A stretch of 64,000 nt of DNA from JAJFKB01 sp965230515 (lineage in GTDB: Bacteria; Pseudomonadota; Gammaproteobacteria; Pseudomonadales; IMCC2047): NCBI GenBank assembly GCA_965230515.1, contig OZ246007.1:3162001-3226000 (forward strand), written 5' to 3'. Both the position numbers and the translations under genes were made by a program. Positions 51,908 through 60,096 of this stretch are shown one piece after another (the stretch's first letter is position 1; every line of letters begins with the position of its first letter). The notes below the pieces were generated by a model, which saw nothing but the letters and a program-made list of their open reading frames with translations, did not search any database and was not told the origin of the DNA.

Positions 51908-53365
51908 ATGTCCGGTATCGATCAGCAACACGGAGAGCCGAGGGTGATAGAGCTGACTATCGATCAAATACATGGCTACGCGGGGAACCCCCGGCGACAG
52001 GCCAACCCGGAATATGAGCGTATCAAGGCGTCCATTCGCCAGGAGGGACTGGATCAACCGTTAGTGGTCACCCAAAAACCGGGCGAATCCCATTACGTTT
52101 TGCAGGCCGGCGGCAATACGCGCCTACAGGCGCTCAAAGCGCTTTACCAGGAAACGGGAGAAAGTCGATTTTATGCCATCCATTGTCTACTGAAACCCTG
52201 GGTGGAAGAGTCAGCCGTTTTGTTAGCGCATTTGCGCGAAAACGAACTGCGCGGTGAACTCCCTTTTATCGATAAGGCATTAGCTGTCTATGAAGCCAAA
52301 CGGTTGTTTGAGCAGGAGCTGCAGGTTAAGGATCTTTCCCTGCGACGGTTAGAGCAACTGTTAAAACAGCATGGATTTCCCTTAGGTAATGCGGTGATCT
52401 CCAAAATGGGATATGCCGTTCATCGGTTATTACCGCTCATACCCCAAGCACTGGAAGCGGGTCTTGGCAGACCACAGGTGGAAAAGATCCGGGCGCTGGA
52501 GCGGGCGGGAGGCCAATATTGGATAGAGCAGGAGGTCGGTAATGAAGCCGAATTTGCTGATATTTTTGCCACCCTCTGTCGGCGTTACGATACCCCGGAT
52601 TGGACGGTGGAGCCCTTGAGGAACGCACTGGAAAATGAGATCGCCGACGCGACGCAAGCGCCGCTACAAATGATCAGGCTGACGATCGGCGCGCTGCTCA
52701 ACGGTGGAGAAATACCGGCCTATATTCCTGACCCAGACGAGGCGGCTGCCGCAATGGCGGACACACCCGATGCCGCGTCAGACTGTGACCCACCAAGGGT
52801 CGAGTGCCTCGCGCCTCAAGGGACGGGGCCAAAGGGCACCGATTTACCAGATGAGCAGGTCACACCGGAGTCACTGACATCAAACCAGGCGCGCACGGCA
52901 GCAGACCCCTTCGGGCCGTTACGACAAAGTGCTTTTGATTCTGCCGTCGAACTGGCGCAGCGCCACGGATTGGGGGATCGTATTATCCCTCTGCCCGATC
53001 AAGGAATCGGTTTTCTTGTTATTGAGGTGCCCGATCCGGCGCTAAAAGAAACCCTGGATCCCGATCTCCTCGGTCAGGTCTCGATGGTCTGGTGGCAGCT
53101 GGCGGCGTGTGCGGAAATCACTGTGGCGCCGCTTGATTACCTGATCCCGCACCTGGAGACTGACAGTGTGCTCTATCGGGCCTTGGTTAACCAGGATGCG
53201 GCGCTGCTGTTTGACCGCGTCTGGACCTTGGATCCGGGACAAATCGGGCACCAATTGTGGCGCCAGCTGACCGATGCAGATTGGCAAACTCTGTTGGCCT
53301 TAATTCAGACCTACCGTCAGTTACACCATGAGGCGATGATGAGCGGCCGTCCGCTCTGGGCATAG
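51908..53365 (+). CDS. ParB-family partition protein of the ICE
   Basis: A 485-residue ParB-domain protein with IHGYAGNPRRQANPEYERIKASI, the box LQAGGNTRLQALKALY (about residues 61-77), the HLRENELRGELPFIDKALAVYEA segment and a helix-turn-helix (RRLEQLLKQHGFPLGNAVISKMGY, about 150-173). The long C-terminal half is not conserved in standard ParB proteins and probably holds element-specific functions. In ICEs of this class ParB-like proteins stabilise or regulate the element. An AGGAG site (51890-51895) precedes the ATG. No ParA gene lies in the window; a ParM-like ATPase is found at 56713. Confidence 0.85.
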   Translation: MSGIDQQHGEPRVIELTIDQIHGYAGNPRRQANPEYERIKASIRQEGLDQPLVVTQKPGESHYVLQAGGNTRLQALKALYQETGESRFYAIHCLLKPWVEESAVLLAHLRENELRGELPFIDKALAVYEAKRLFEQELQVKDLSLRRLEQLLKQHGFPLGNAVISKMGYAVHRLLPLIPQALEAGLGRPQVEKIRALERAGGQYWIEQEVGNEAEFADIFATLCRRYDTPDWTVEPLRNALENEIADATQAPLQMIRLTIGALLNGGEIPAYIPDPDEAAAAMADTPDAASDCDPPRVECLAPQGTGPKGTDLPDEQVTPESLTSNQARTAADPFGPLRQSAFDSAVELAQRHGLGDRIIPLPDQGIGFLVIEVPDPALKETLDPDLLGQVSMVWWQLAACAEITVAPLDYLIPHLETDSVLYRALVNQDAALLFDRVWTLDPGQIGHQLWRQLTDADWQTLLALIQTYRQLHHEAMMSGRPLWA

Positions 53366-53377
53366 GAGGATCCTGTC

Positions 53378-53992
53378 ATGTCACAGCAAAAGGAAGCGGA
53401 ACTGATGACCGCGGTATTGCTCTACGCCATGCGTTGTTTAGTGGAAGGCGATCAGGCAGCGCTGCGCAGCATGAATTTTGGCCCCAAGGAGATGGATGCT
53501 CTCAAGCAGCTGAATTTGGCCGATCTATACCGGATCGATTCGTTGCGCACCCATTGCCTACAGGTTCATCTCGATCGGCGGGTGTTCTGGCCTCTGGTGG
53601 AACACTTGCAGGGACAGCGCGAATCCGAAGAGTTGCAGCAACAGCTGATTCGTGCCGATGCGCCGCTGGAAATGATGCATCGTCTGTTCGGCATGAGTAG
53701 CCGGGAATACACCCGCTGGCGTCGTCTGCTGACCCTGGCGCCCTCGGTCGGTCGCCCACCCGAACTGGATGAGCCGACCAACCATCGGCTGTGGTACACC
53801 TGGAAAGCCTTGATCGATGATCAGGGTGAGGATGAAGGGCGTGAATTAACGGCAGAGGCCTATTTATCGCTCTATCAGGCGACGGAAATTCCCCTACGTG
53901 CGATCTGGATGCTCACGCAACGGTGGTATCAGGACGGTTTGCCCGACGAACCGTCACAGGGCGATACCGACCTCAATGATGATGGAGACTGA
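53378..53992 (+). CDS. DUF2857 family protein
   Basis: A 204-residue helical protein with RCLVEGDQAALRSMNFGPKEMDALKQLNLADLYRIDSLR, RADAPLEMMHRLFGMSSREYTRWRRLL (a helix-turn-helix-like segment) and GRPPELDEPTNHRLWYTWKAL. These match DUF2857, a family placed directly after ParB in many ICEs of the PAGI-2/SPI-7 group; its role is unknown. AGGAGG precedes the ATG. It is 12 bp downstream of ParB and overlaps the next gene by about 17 bp, so these genes are co-transcribed. Confidence 0.82.
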   Translation: MSQQKEAELMTAVLLYAMRCLVEGDQAALRSMNFGPKEMDALKQLNLADLYRIDSLRTHCLQVHLDRRVFWPLVEHLQGQRESEELQQQLIRADAPLEMMHRLFGMSSREYTRWRRLLTLAPSVGRPPELDEPTNHRLWYTWKALIDDQGEDEGRELTAEAYLSLYQATEIPLRAIWMLTQRWYQDGLPDEPSQGDTDLNDDGD

Positions 53993-55235
53993 ATCCAGGG
54001 AGCTTTGCGCCGACAAGTCAGCGTTACAGGCCCTCATCCAACGGGCGGTAAAACAAGTCCGCCAACGGGGCGGGGCAGACACAGCCGACAGCCTGGTGTT
54101 TATGGGCAATTGGCATCAGGCGATTCCGGCGCTGGTGGTGCAGGATCCGGTACTGGAACCGGTGGATAAGCTGGTTTGGATGGTGATTCAGCTGCAAGCG
54201 CAGCAAACCGGTGGCCGCACAGCGTTCCCTCGCTATGACACGATAGCCCGCACCGCCAACATCGGCTCTACTACCACCGTCTCCCGAGCCATCGCCATTC
54301 TTCGCATCACCCGCTGGTTAACCCTATGCGCTCGTGTAAGAAATGCCCAGGGTCAATTTCGTGGCAATGTCTATGCTCTGCACGATGAACCACTAGCGCT
54401 CCATGAAACGCTGCAGCTCGATGCAGACTATATGGCGTATATCAACCACGCCACCGGTCATCACCATGCCAGAGTTTGCCGGGTGGCGCAGGCCGTGTTG
54501 CTGTCCATGGATGAGGGGATCAACGGTGGGGGTAATTTAACCCAATCAGAACCAGTACTGGAGCGGCGTGTGCAAACTGCCCGGTTCTCCAATCAGACGC
54601 AACCGAAGGGCTATTTTGCGTTTACCGGGAATGCGTTAAAACAACTGAATAATAGAAAAGGGGAAGCTGGAAATCACCAGGACCAAAATTTAAAGGCGGT
54701 GGATGGGGGTCTCCTCAGTAGTTGTTGTGATTTAAACAATACAACAACTACAGAGTTAACCACCGAAAACTCCCCTGTACAAGCCGATATTCGTGCACTA
54801 TCCGCGGCCCTTATTTTTCCCGCCCGGTTATCGGTCAATCAGCGATTGCTGGCTGCCCGTTATCTTTTGCCGGTGGATTCAGAGCTGCATCAGCCGGTGT
54901 TGGATGAGCTGCAGGGACGTCTGGCGGCCGAAAAGCATGGGATGGCACCGCTGTATGATCCGTTACGTTTCCTGTATGCACTTTGCCAAGCGGCAAAGCG
55001 CGGGGAATTTATGGCTAATCTGGGCATTGCGGTAAAAGACGCCCGAATCGCGCAGCAAAAATCACGATCAGCGAATCAACGCCAATTGTCCTTACTGGAA
55101 GCATCTTCCCCTGTAGCCAAATCACCCGTCACCCCGCAAGCGGAAGAACAATTACGGTTACTGCGCCAGTCCCTGGGGTTATCCACAGGCATACACCGTT
55201 CGACTGACGTTAAACCCGAAAATCCAGGGTGCTGA
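53976..55235 (+). CDS. STY4528-family pathogenicity-island replication-like protein
   Basis: A roughly 419-residue protein starting at one of three consecutive ATG codons (53976, 53979, 53982). The N-terminal half has SLVFMGNWHQAIPALVVQDPVLEPVDKLVWMVI and FPRYDTIARTANIGSTTTVSRAIAILRITRWLTLC, a winged helix typical of replication initiators. DDEPLAL and YINHATGHHHARVCRVA follow. This layout fits the STY4528 family of ICE replication proteins. Its start overlaps the DUF2857 gene end, supporting operon structure. Confidence 0.78.
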   Translation: MMMETESRELCADKSALQALIQRAVKQVRQRGGADTADSLVFMGNWHQAIPALVVQDPVLEPVDKLVWMVIQLQAQQTGGRTAFPRYDTIARTANIGSTTTVSRAIAILRITRWLTLCARVRNAQGQFRGNVYALHDEPLALHETLQLDADYMAYINHATGHHHARVCRVAQAVLLSMDEGINGGGNLTQSEPVLERRVQTARFSNQTQPKGYFAFTGNALKQLNNRKGEAGNHQDQNLKAVDGGLLSSCCDLNNTTTTELTTENSPVQADIRALSAALIFPARLSVNQRLLAARYLLPVDSELHQPVLDELQGRLAAEKHGMAPLYDPLRFLYALCQAAKRGEFMANLGIAVKDARIAQQKSRSANQRQLSLLEASSPVAKSPVTPQAEEQLRLLRQSLGLSTGIHRSTDVKPENPGC

Positions 55236-55393
55236 CACTGTCAGCACTTTGAAAGCGCGGCTTCAGCACGGTGCTTTCGATCGACTTTCCACAAAAGCTA
55301 ATGCCAACGGCACCTGTCGACATATCCCATTGTGGATCATGGTGGCCTGTGGATTGATAGGCACACTTATTTATCTTCCCAGGAGTGATGCCG

Positions 55394-56182
55394 ATGGTTC
55401 CGATCCACAAGACTGTAACAGCAAAGAATCATCCAGCCAAGACGGCATTGGGGGTCCTACGCGGTCGAATCACGCTCACTCTCCAGACTCACCCGGCGTT
55501 AAGGCTGGTGCATGGCCGCCGAGGCAGCGAAGGCGTTCCACCCATCCTCGGGCTCTTAGGCTTTGCGGAAAAACTCAAAATCCTGTGGCAGGGTGCCAAA
55601 GCGGAGGACCCCTATGCCCATTGGTGGTTATGGGAAGTGGAGCAATCACTAAAACAAACACGGGACTTAATCCGCCAAGCCCATGAAGCGGTGACCCGGC
55701 GTTTGCAGCAAGATTGTGCATTGGATATCGGTGATGTGGCCGCCACTCACCCTGAGCAGATCGTCCTCCAGTTCGCTAATCCCTATGCGTTTTTAGGGGC
55801 GCAGATGCTGGCGGAATATGACCGCTTGGTGTGTGGCCAACGCACGCTTATTCATATCGGCTTGGCATGCACACCGGAACAAGCGCAGGATGTCGGGCGC
55901 TGTGAGCGCAGCATACGCGCAACCTTTCTGGTGCCGCAGCGCTACCGTTTTCTGGGTATCGATAAAATCGCCGTCGAGCATAACACGGCTCCGGCACAGC
56001 AGGCACAAGCGCTGATGGGTGTGATTCCCGAGGCGATTCTCAATGGACAACAACGGGCGCTTCTGGCGCCGCTATCGCGAACAGCACGGCAAACAAGGAC
56101 CGATTCTCGCACGGCTACCCGCCAAGATTCAGTAGCGGAAAAACCGATGCCACCGGACACTACTCTGCCCAAGAGCGAGTAA
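55394..56182 (+). CDS. PFL_4669-family ICE protein (TIGR03761)
   Basis: A 262-residue protein with LRGRITLTLQTHPALRLVHGRRG, IILGLLGFAEKLKILWQGAKAEDPYAHWWLWEVE, RQAHEAVTRRLQQDC, and LQFANPYAFLGAQMLAEYDRLVC motifs. Together with its place after the STY4528-type gene this fits the PFL_4669 family of ICE proteins of unknown mechanism, probably DNA processing or replication. The start is set at ATG 55394, 8 bp after AGGAG (55381-55385); the frame also has GTG 55385 and ATG 55388. The tail beyond residue 235 is Arg/Thr/Pro-rich. Confidence 0.78.
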   Translation: MVPIHKTVTAKNHPAKTALGVLRGRITLTLQTHPALRLVHGRRGSEGVPPILGLLGFAEKLKILWQGAKAEDPYAHWWLWEVEQSLKQTRDLIRQAHEAVTRRLQQDCALDIGDVAATHPEQIVLQFANPYAFLGAQMLAEYDRLVCGQRTLIHIGLACTPEQAQDVGRCERSIRATFLVPQRYRFLGIDKIAVEHNTAPAQQAQALMGVIPEAILNGQQRALLAPLSRTARQTRTDSRTATRQDSVAEKPMPPDTTLPKSE

Positions 56183-56291
56183 ACCGCTCAGTGAGAGAAA
56201 ACGACGTCGTACACTGTGGGGATATCGCCTCGAAATAGAAGGGTAAATCGCCATAATACCGGAACATCTTTCCTCACCGGAATCAATAAAC

Positions 56292-56672
56292 ATGTCAACC
56301 ACAGGTGCGCAACAAACGGTCAGCTTTATCCTCGATGCGCGTATTGCCATCGAATCGCTGCTGCTCAACCGTTGCTCCAAAATACCCGAAAAACGGCGGA
56401 AGGAGTGGCTGCGGCACTTGATGGTGAGCGGTTTTTTATTTGAATGCCAGCTGCTCAAGGCCGGCGAGGGCGGTGCTGACCGGCCGCCACTGAATACCGG
56501 TGCAAGTCAGGAAGGCTATGCACATTGGCTGATGACCCAGCGCAGGAAAAGCCAACCACCGGCCACAACGACCGCATCGCTCGCGCCGTGTGTGAAAGAA
56601 TCCCTGAACGCTGACGGATCGGTAAAGCCCAATTACAAACCCTTTGCCGCATTAGGCCAGGTCGTGGGCTGA
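56292..56672 (+). CDS. ICE protein of unknown function
   Basis: A 126-residue soluble protein. The first 60 residues are helical (FILDARIAIESLLLNRCSKIPEKRRKEWLRHLMVSGFLFECQ), the rest is polar and probably flexible, ending in NYKPFAALGQVVG. It occupies the position where other ICEs have DUF3158 or single-stranded DNA-binding genes, but I cannot match it to either. It lies between the PFL_4669-type gene and the ParM-like gene, on the same strand. Confidence 0.6.
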   Translation: MSTTGAQQTVSFILDARIAIESLLLNRCSKIPEKRRKEWLRHLMVSGFLFECQLLKAGEGGADRPPLNTGASQEGYAHWLMTQRRKSQPPATTTASLAPCVKESLNADGSVKPNYKPFAALGQVVG

Positions 56673-56712
56673 TGCCGTCCACCCCATCGATACTTTAATG
56701 AGAGAAGAACGG

Positions 56713-57828
56713 ATGCCAAAAGATCAAGAAATCAACATTGTGCAGGATGCGACCAAACACCCTATGCCGCCGATGACCGTACCGCAATCCCAGACACCGA
56801 CCGTTACCCGCTTAGGGCTTGATGATGGTTATGCCGATACCAAGCTTGCCTTGGCGGATGGCCGATTGTTGGCTTTCCCTTCGCGTGCCCGGTTAGGCCA
56901 GGCTGGGGTCACCTGGATGCGCGAAGCCGAGCAAACCATCTTTGAGTATGAAACCCAGGGCACGATCTATTCAGCGGGGGCAGTGGACGGCGAACCGACG
57001 CACTTTGACGGGTATGTCACCTCCGGATTAAACCGGGTCATTGTGCAACATGCCCTGCAATCTGCCGGTTTGGCAGGCCAAACCCTGCACCTGGTTTCCG
57101 GTTTGCCGGTGCGCGCTTTTTACCGTCATGACGGGCAACGCCGAACAGAAGCCATCGCAAATAAATGCGACAACCTCAAGCTTCCCGTCAGACCTTTTCC
57201 CCGGCAAGGCAAACAGCGTCCGCGACCGATACTGCCGGCCAGCGTGGCCTTTCATGAGGTGATTCCGGAAGCCTTAGCCGCCTGGTATGACTATGTCATC
57301 CTCACATCGCAGGAGGGCGTCTCTTTGGATGCCGATCGCGTCAATGCACCGATCGCTATCGTCGATATCGGCGGGCGCACCACCGATTATGTGGTGGTGC
57401 AGGATCAAGGGGTTGTTCACGGCGCATCCGGTTCTTTAAACCGGGGTCTGCTGGATGTGAAACAGCAAATTGCCCAGGGGATTCAGGATACCTTTGGCCT
57501 GGACAGCTTAAGTGAGCAACGGGTAGCGGCGGCGATGACTCATCAGTCGATTCGGTTACACGGTAAAGCACACAATATTTCAGAATTGATCCAGATCGCA
57601 CAGGGTGAGTTGGTCGAGCGCCTCTATGCTGAAACCCGCCGTTTGCTGGGGCAAGGCGCTGAACTGGATCGAGTGCTCTTTGTCGGTGGTGGCAGTGCCG
57701 CACTGGCGAAGGAGATTGCGAACTGGTTCCCCAATCAGCAGATCATCGAGCAACCCGCTTTTGCCAATGCCCGCGGGATGCTTAAGTATCTGCAGTACGT
57801 GTGTGAGGAGCAACCCAATTACGGGTGA
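56713..57828 (+). CDS. ParM/StbA-type actin-like plasmid segregation protein
   Basis: A 371-residue actin-fold ATPase. Phosphate-1 LGLDDGYADTKLALADG, the connecting AGAVDGEPTHFDGYVTS segment, phosphate-2 IAIVDIGGRTTDYVVVQ (about 218-234) and the adenosine loop VLFVGGGSAALAKEIA (about 315-330) are all visible. ParM-family proteins form filaments to separate replicated DNA. ATG 56713 follows a GAGAGAAG site; the frame also has ATG 56698 without one. No ParR-like adaptor is evident, unless the 126-residue protein upstream plays that role. Confidence 0.85.
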   Translation: MPKDQEINIVQDATKHPMPPMTVPQSQTPTVTRLGLDDGYADTKLALADGRLLAFPSRARLGQAGVTWMREAEQTIFEYETQGTIYSAGAVDGEPTHFDGYVTSGLNRVIVQHALQSAGLAGQTLHLVSGLPVRAFYRHDGQRRTEAIANKCDNLKLPVRPFPRQGKQRPRPILPASVAFHEVIPEALAAWYDYVILTSQEGVSLDADRVNAPIAIVDIGGRTTDYVVVQDQGVVHGASGSLNRGLLDVKQQIAQGIQDTFGLDSLSEQRVAAAMTHQSIRLHGKAHNISELIQIAQGELVERLYAETRRLLGQGAELDRVLFVGGGSAALAKEIANWFPNQQIIEQPAFANARGMLKYLQYVCEEQPNYG

Positions 57829-57842
57829 TGACTTTGTACGTG

Positions 57843-57862
57843 GCCACTGCGGTCTCAGTGGC
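57843..57862 (+). terminator. Hairpin after the ParM-like gene
   Basis: GCCACTG (57843-57849) pairs with CAGTGGC (57856-57862) around a 6-nt loop, 14 bp after the ParM-like stop. No T-run follows, so a terminator role is possible but weak. Confidence 0.35.
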
Positions 57863-58014
57863 AAAGCAAGGTATTCAAGGATTGTGCAAAGAATACCGCG
57901 GTTAATCCGTCAATCCACCGGGAATCTTCCCAATTCACCCACCCTGCCGGGACATGTTATCCCGTTAGGGAATGACATTCTCCGGCATTTCATTTGATTT
58001 AAGGAGATTGTGTT

Positions 58015-58443
58015 ATGACCAATAGACGAACTACTGCTGAAAAACCGAAGTATTTCGATCTTGATATCAAAGGTATCGGTTACCTTAACCGGGTTCGCGA
58101 AGTGACACCCGAGAATGGGATTCCCTTTCTCAGTGTCACGATCGCAGCGCTACGAGGGGCCGCCGATAACGTCCAGCACACGCATTTTGACTGTATCGTG
58201 TCGGGCGAAGAAGCGAAAGATCTGGTGCGCCAGTTGAAGCGTGCGGTCGACGCGGACATGAAAGTACTGGTGGGCTTTCACCTCAGTGATTTACAGGCTG
58301 AGACCTTCACCTTTAAACAGGGCGATCAGGCTGGAACAACCGGCATTGGACTGAAGTCCCGATTACTGCGATTCCTCTGGATCAAAGTGGAAGGACAACC
58401 CTTTCCAGCGCCGGAACCGGCGGCCGGAAAGGCCACCGTCTAA
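58015..58443 (+). CDS. STY4534-family ICE replication protein (DUF3577)
   Basis: A 142-residue soluble protein with KYFDLDIKGIGYLNRVREVTP, FLSVTIAALRGAADNVQHTHFDCIVSGEEAKDLV and LVGFHLSDLQAETFTF, as in DUF3577/STY4534. The fold recalls single-stranded DNA-binding OB proteins; these proteins are part of the conserved ICE maintenance module. A strong AAGGAG site lies 9 bp before ATG 58015. About 190 bp of non-coding sequence separate it from the ParM-like gene, so it may have its own promoter. Confidence 0.83.
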   Translation: MTNRRTTAEKPKYFDLDIKGIGYLNRVREVTPENGIPFLSVTIAALRGAADNVQHTHFDCIVSGEEAKDLVRQLKRAVDADMKVLVGFHLSDLQAETFTFKQGDQAGTTGIGLKSRLLRFLWIKVEGQPFPAPEPAAGKATV

Positions 58444-58516
58444 ATGCAATCATTGGCGGCATCGCTGGATGCGGCCAAACTTTCAACCCAGCGAGGGAGC
58501 CTATCCCTCGCGGAAT

Positions 58517-58546
58517 GGGTCTCCTCGTATAATTTTAAGGAGACCC
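58517..58546 (+). promoter_or_regulatory. RBS-occluding hairpin upstream of radC
   Basis: GGGTCTCCT (58517-58525) pairs perfectly with AGGAGACCC (58538-58546) across a 12-nt loop. The AAGGAG ribosome site of the radC-like gene (58537-58542) lies in the 3' arm, which ends 3 bp before its start codon. Confidence 0.65.
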
Positions 58547-58549
58547 ATG

Positions 58550-59065
58550 ATGGCTTCTACATCTTCCCCTGTAAAGGTGAAAACGCAAAACCGTTTTGTA
58601 GCGATTAAAAGCAACACGTTAAGCGATCCTGAAAAGCAATCTCTGTTGGAGCTGGCCTTTTCGGTATTACAGGAGCGGCACCAGCCAGGCGTTGCGCTGC
58701 CAAGCCCCAATGACACCTGTGATTACTTGCGGATGTTGTTGGCCGATCGTAAAGCAGAGGTCTTTGGTTGTTTGTTTCTGGACAACCGGCATCGTGTGAT
58801 CGAAACGGCCGAGCTGTTTCAGGGCACCATTGACGGGGCATCGGTTTACCCCCGTGTAGTGGTACAACAGGCACTGACCCTGAACGCGGCAGCGGTGATG
58901 TTTTTTCATAATCACCCGAGTGGTGTCGCCGAGCCCAGTCAAGCGGACGAAGCGATGACCAAACGTTTGAAAGAAGCGTTGGCACTCGTTGACATCCGCG
59001 TACTGGATCACATTGTGGTCACAGTGGGTGAGACGGTTTCGTTTGCCGAATGCGGATTGCTCTGA
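58550..59065 (+). CDS. RadC-like JAB-domain protein of mobile elements
   Basis: A 171-residue protein of the RadC/MPN+ family. The metal-binding motif FFHNHPSGVAEPSQAD is intact (about residues 121-136), preceded by FGCLFLDNRHRVI and GASVYPRVVVQQAL and followed by IRVLDHIVVTVGETVSFAECGLL. RadC-like proteins of mobile elements have no proven DNA-repair role. The start is ATG 58550, 7 bp after AAGGAG; the frame extends to 58469 but this part lies over the hairpin. Translation may be controlled by that hairpin. Confidence 0.88.
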   Translation: MASTSSPVKVKTQNRFVAIKSNTLSDPEKQSLLELAFSVLQERHQPGVALPSPNDTCDYLRMLLADRKAEVFGCLFLDNRHRVIETAELFQGTIDGASVYPRVVVQQALTLNAAAVMFFHNHPSGVAEPSQADEAMTKRLKEALALVDIRVLDHIVVTVGETVSFAECGLL

Positions 59066-59084
59066 AACACAATTTACTCAACTC

Positions 59085-59153
59085 AATGGGAAGTTCCTGC
59101 TTCCCATTGGGAAGGAGGGACTCCCTGAACATTCTACTTATATCCTTAGGGAG
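59085..59153 (+). promoter_or_regulatory. Structured leader of the DUF6573-like gene
   Basis: A first hairpin joins AATGGGAAG (59085-59093) and CTTCCCATT (59100-59108). A second pairs CTCCCT (59121-59126) with AGGGAG (59148-59153), the ribosome site of the next gene. CTCCCT can alternatively fold back on AGGG at 59116-59119, so two exclusive structures are possible. Confidence 0.5.
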
Positions 59154-59160
59154 AAACTTT

Positions 59161-59583
59161 ATGAACTCAGATAAAACAGCATTGGAAGATATCTTTGGTC
59201 CTGTCATATCATGCTACAGCCGAGCACAGGCTATTGAAGATGGTGTGTTAGTTGACGTTACCGACGTAGCACATGAAGCGGGTTTCAAATGGCCGGTGGC
59301 AATCACCCTCGCAGCTTGGTGTGATTGCGTAGCCTGGACGGAGCGGGATAATCGCTTTCAGGTGCAACAGGATGAGTCGGGTCGTTTGTGGGATGTGCTG
59401 TTTATGGCATTTTACGCCATTCGCTCAACCACGGATCCTGGTGATCGGTTACTGTTCTCGTTATATCGAGTGCCCAGAGACGGCCACTCGATAAAGGCTG
59501 AAGAGGTGCGCTTGAAACTGATGGTTGGTCCCGGCGATGCCGGTGAATCGGTCGTTACGGTCATGTTGCCCACCGAAGATTAA
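59161..59583 (+). CDS. DUF6573-like ICE protein
   Basis: A 140-residue protein starting at ATG 59161 with MNSDKTALEDIFGPVISCYSRAQAIEDGVLVDVT, EAGFKWPVAITLAAWCDCVAW and RLWDVLFMAFYAIRS, then FSLYRVPRDG and KLMVGPGDAGESVVTVMLP. This pattern matches DUF6573-type proteins common on ICEs and plasmids; function unknown. The AGGGAG ribosome site can be masked by a hairpin. A longer reading from ATG 59050 in the same frame would overlap radC and is unlikely. It is the last core-type gene before the defence cargo. Confidence 0.78.
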   Translation: MNSDKTALEDIFGPVISCYSRAQAIEDGVLVDVTDVAHEAGFKWPVAITLAAWCDCVAWTERDNRFQVQQDESGRLWDVLFMAFYAIRSTTDPGDRLLFSLYRVPRDGHSIKAEEVRLKLMVGPGDAGESVVTVMLPTED

Positions 59584-60096
59584 CATCGCCGATCAAATCG
59601 GCTCCTTGCCCTGGCCACTTGGGATAAAGTGGCACCTCTACCTTTCCCACCTGTCTTTATGCCCACTACTGCTGTCGCCTGAAAGTGCCAATATCCTAAT
59701 TATTCTACGTTTTGACTATGGTTTCATTGAAACAATAGATCGAACGGATCGGCTTGTTTATCGTTCATGACAGGCCTTAGTCTGGCGTGCGCTTTGATGC
59801 GTTGACCAATGTGGCCCTCGTCACTGCCGAGAGCAGCGGGGTAGTGACGAAGGCGGGATTTTAATCGTCTGACTATCTTATTACGCGCTCGCGAAATTCA
59901 CTCGGTTCAATTTTTGAGGCGTACCGGCATACGTACCGACAAAGCTCAAAGTGCTTTTTGGGAATTGAACCGGGATGGGGCTGGACGGTTGAAAATTCAC
60001 ATGTCGACTTTTTTCATTGTCTGGAATCGCCATAAGCGGACATTTTAGGTATTGTTTGGCGCTATTTTTCGATTCTACCTGTCAGTACCATATCCA
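59584..60096. other. Non-coding junction between ICE core and SPARTA cargo
   Basis: A 513-bp stretch between DUF6573 and the 3' end of the Argonaute gene. It has the hairpin repeat at 59814-59854 and a short CGTACCG direct repeat near 59927-59945. I see no supported gene. It probably marks the left edge of an inserted cargo segment. Confidence 0.5.
59814..59854. repeat. Left copy of a hairpin repeat bracketing the SPARTA genes
   Basis: GCCCTCGTCACT (59814-59825) pairs with AGTGACGAAGGC (59843-59854), one mismatch, around a 17-nt loop beginning GCCGAG. The right copy at 63482-63524 is in the same orientation and differs at only about three of 38 shared positions. Confidence 0.8.

Noticed and set aside
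59050..59160. N-terminal extension of the DUF6573-like protein from ATG 59050
   Set aside because: It would overlap the radC end and cover a structured leader; ATG 59161 has a well-placed ribosome site.
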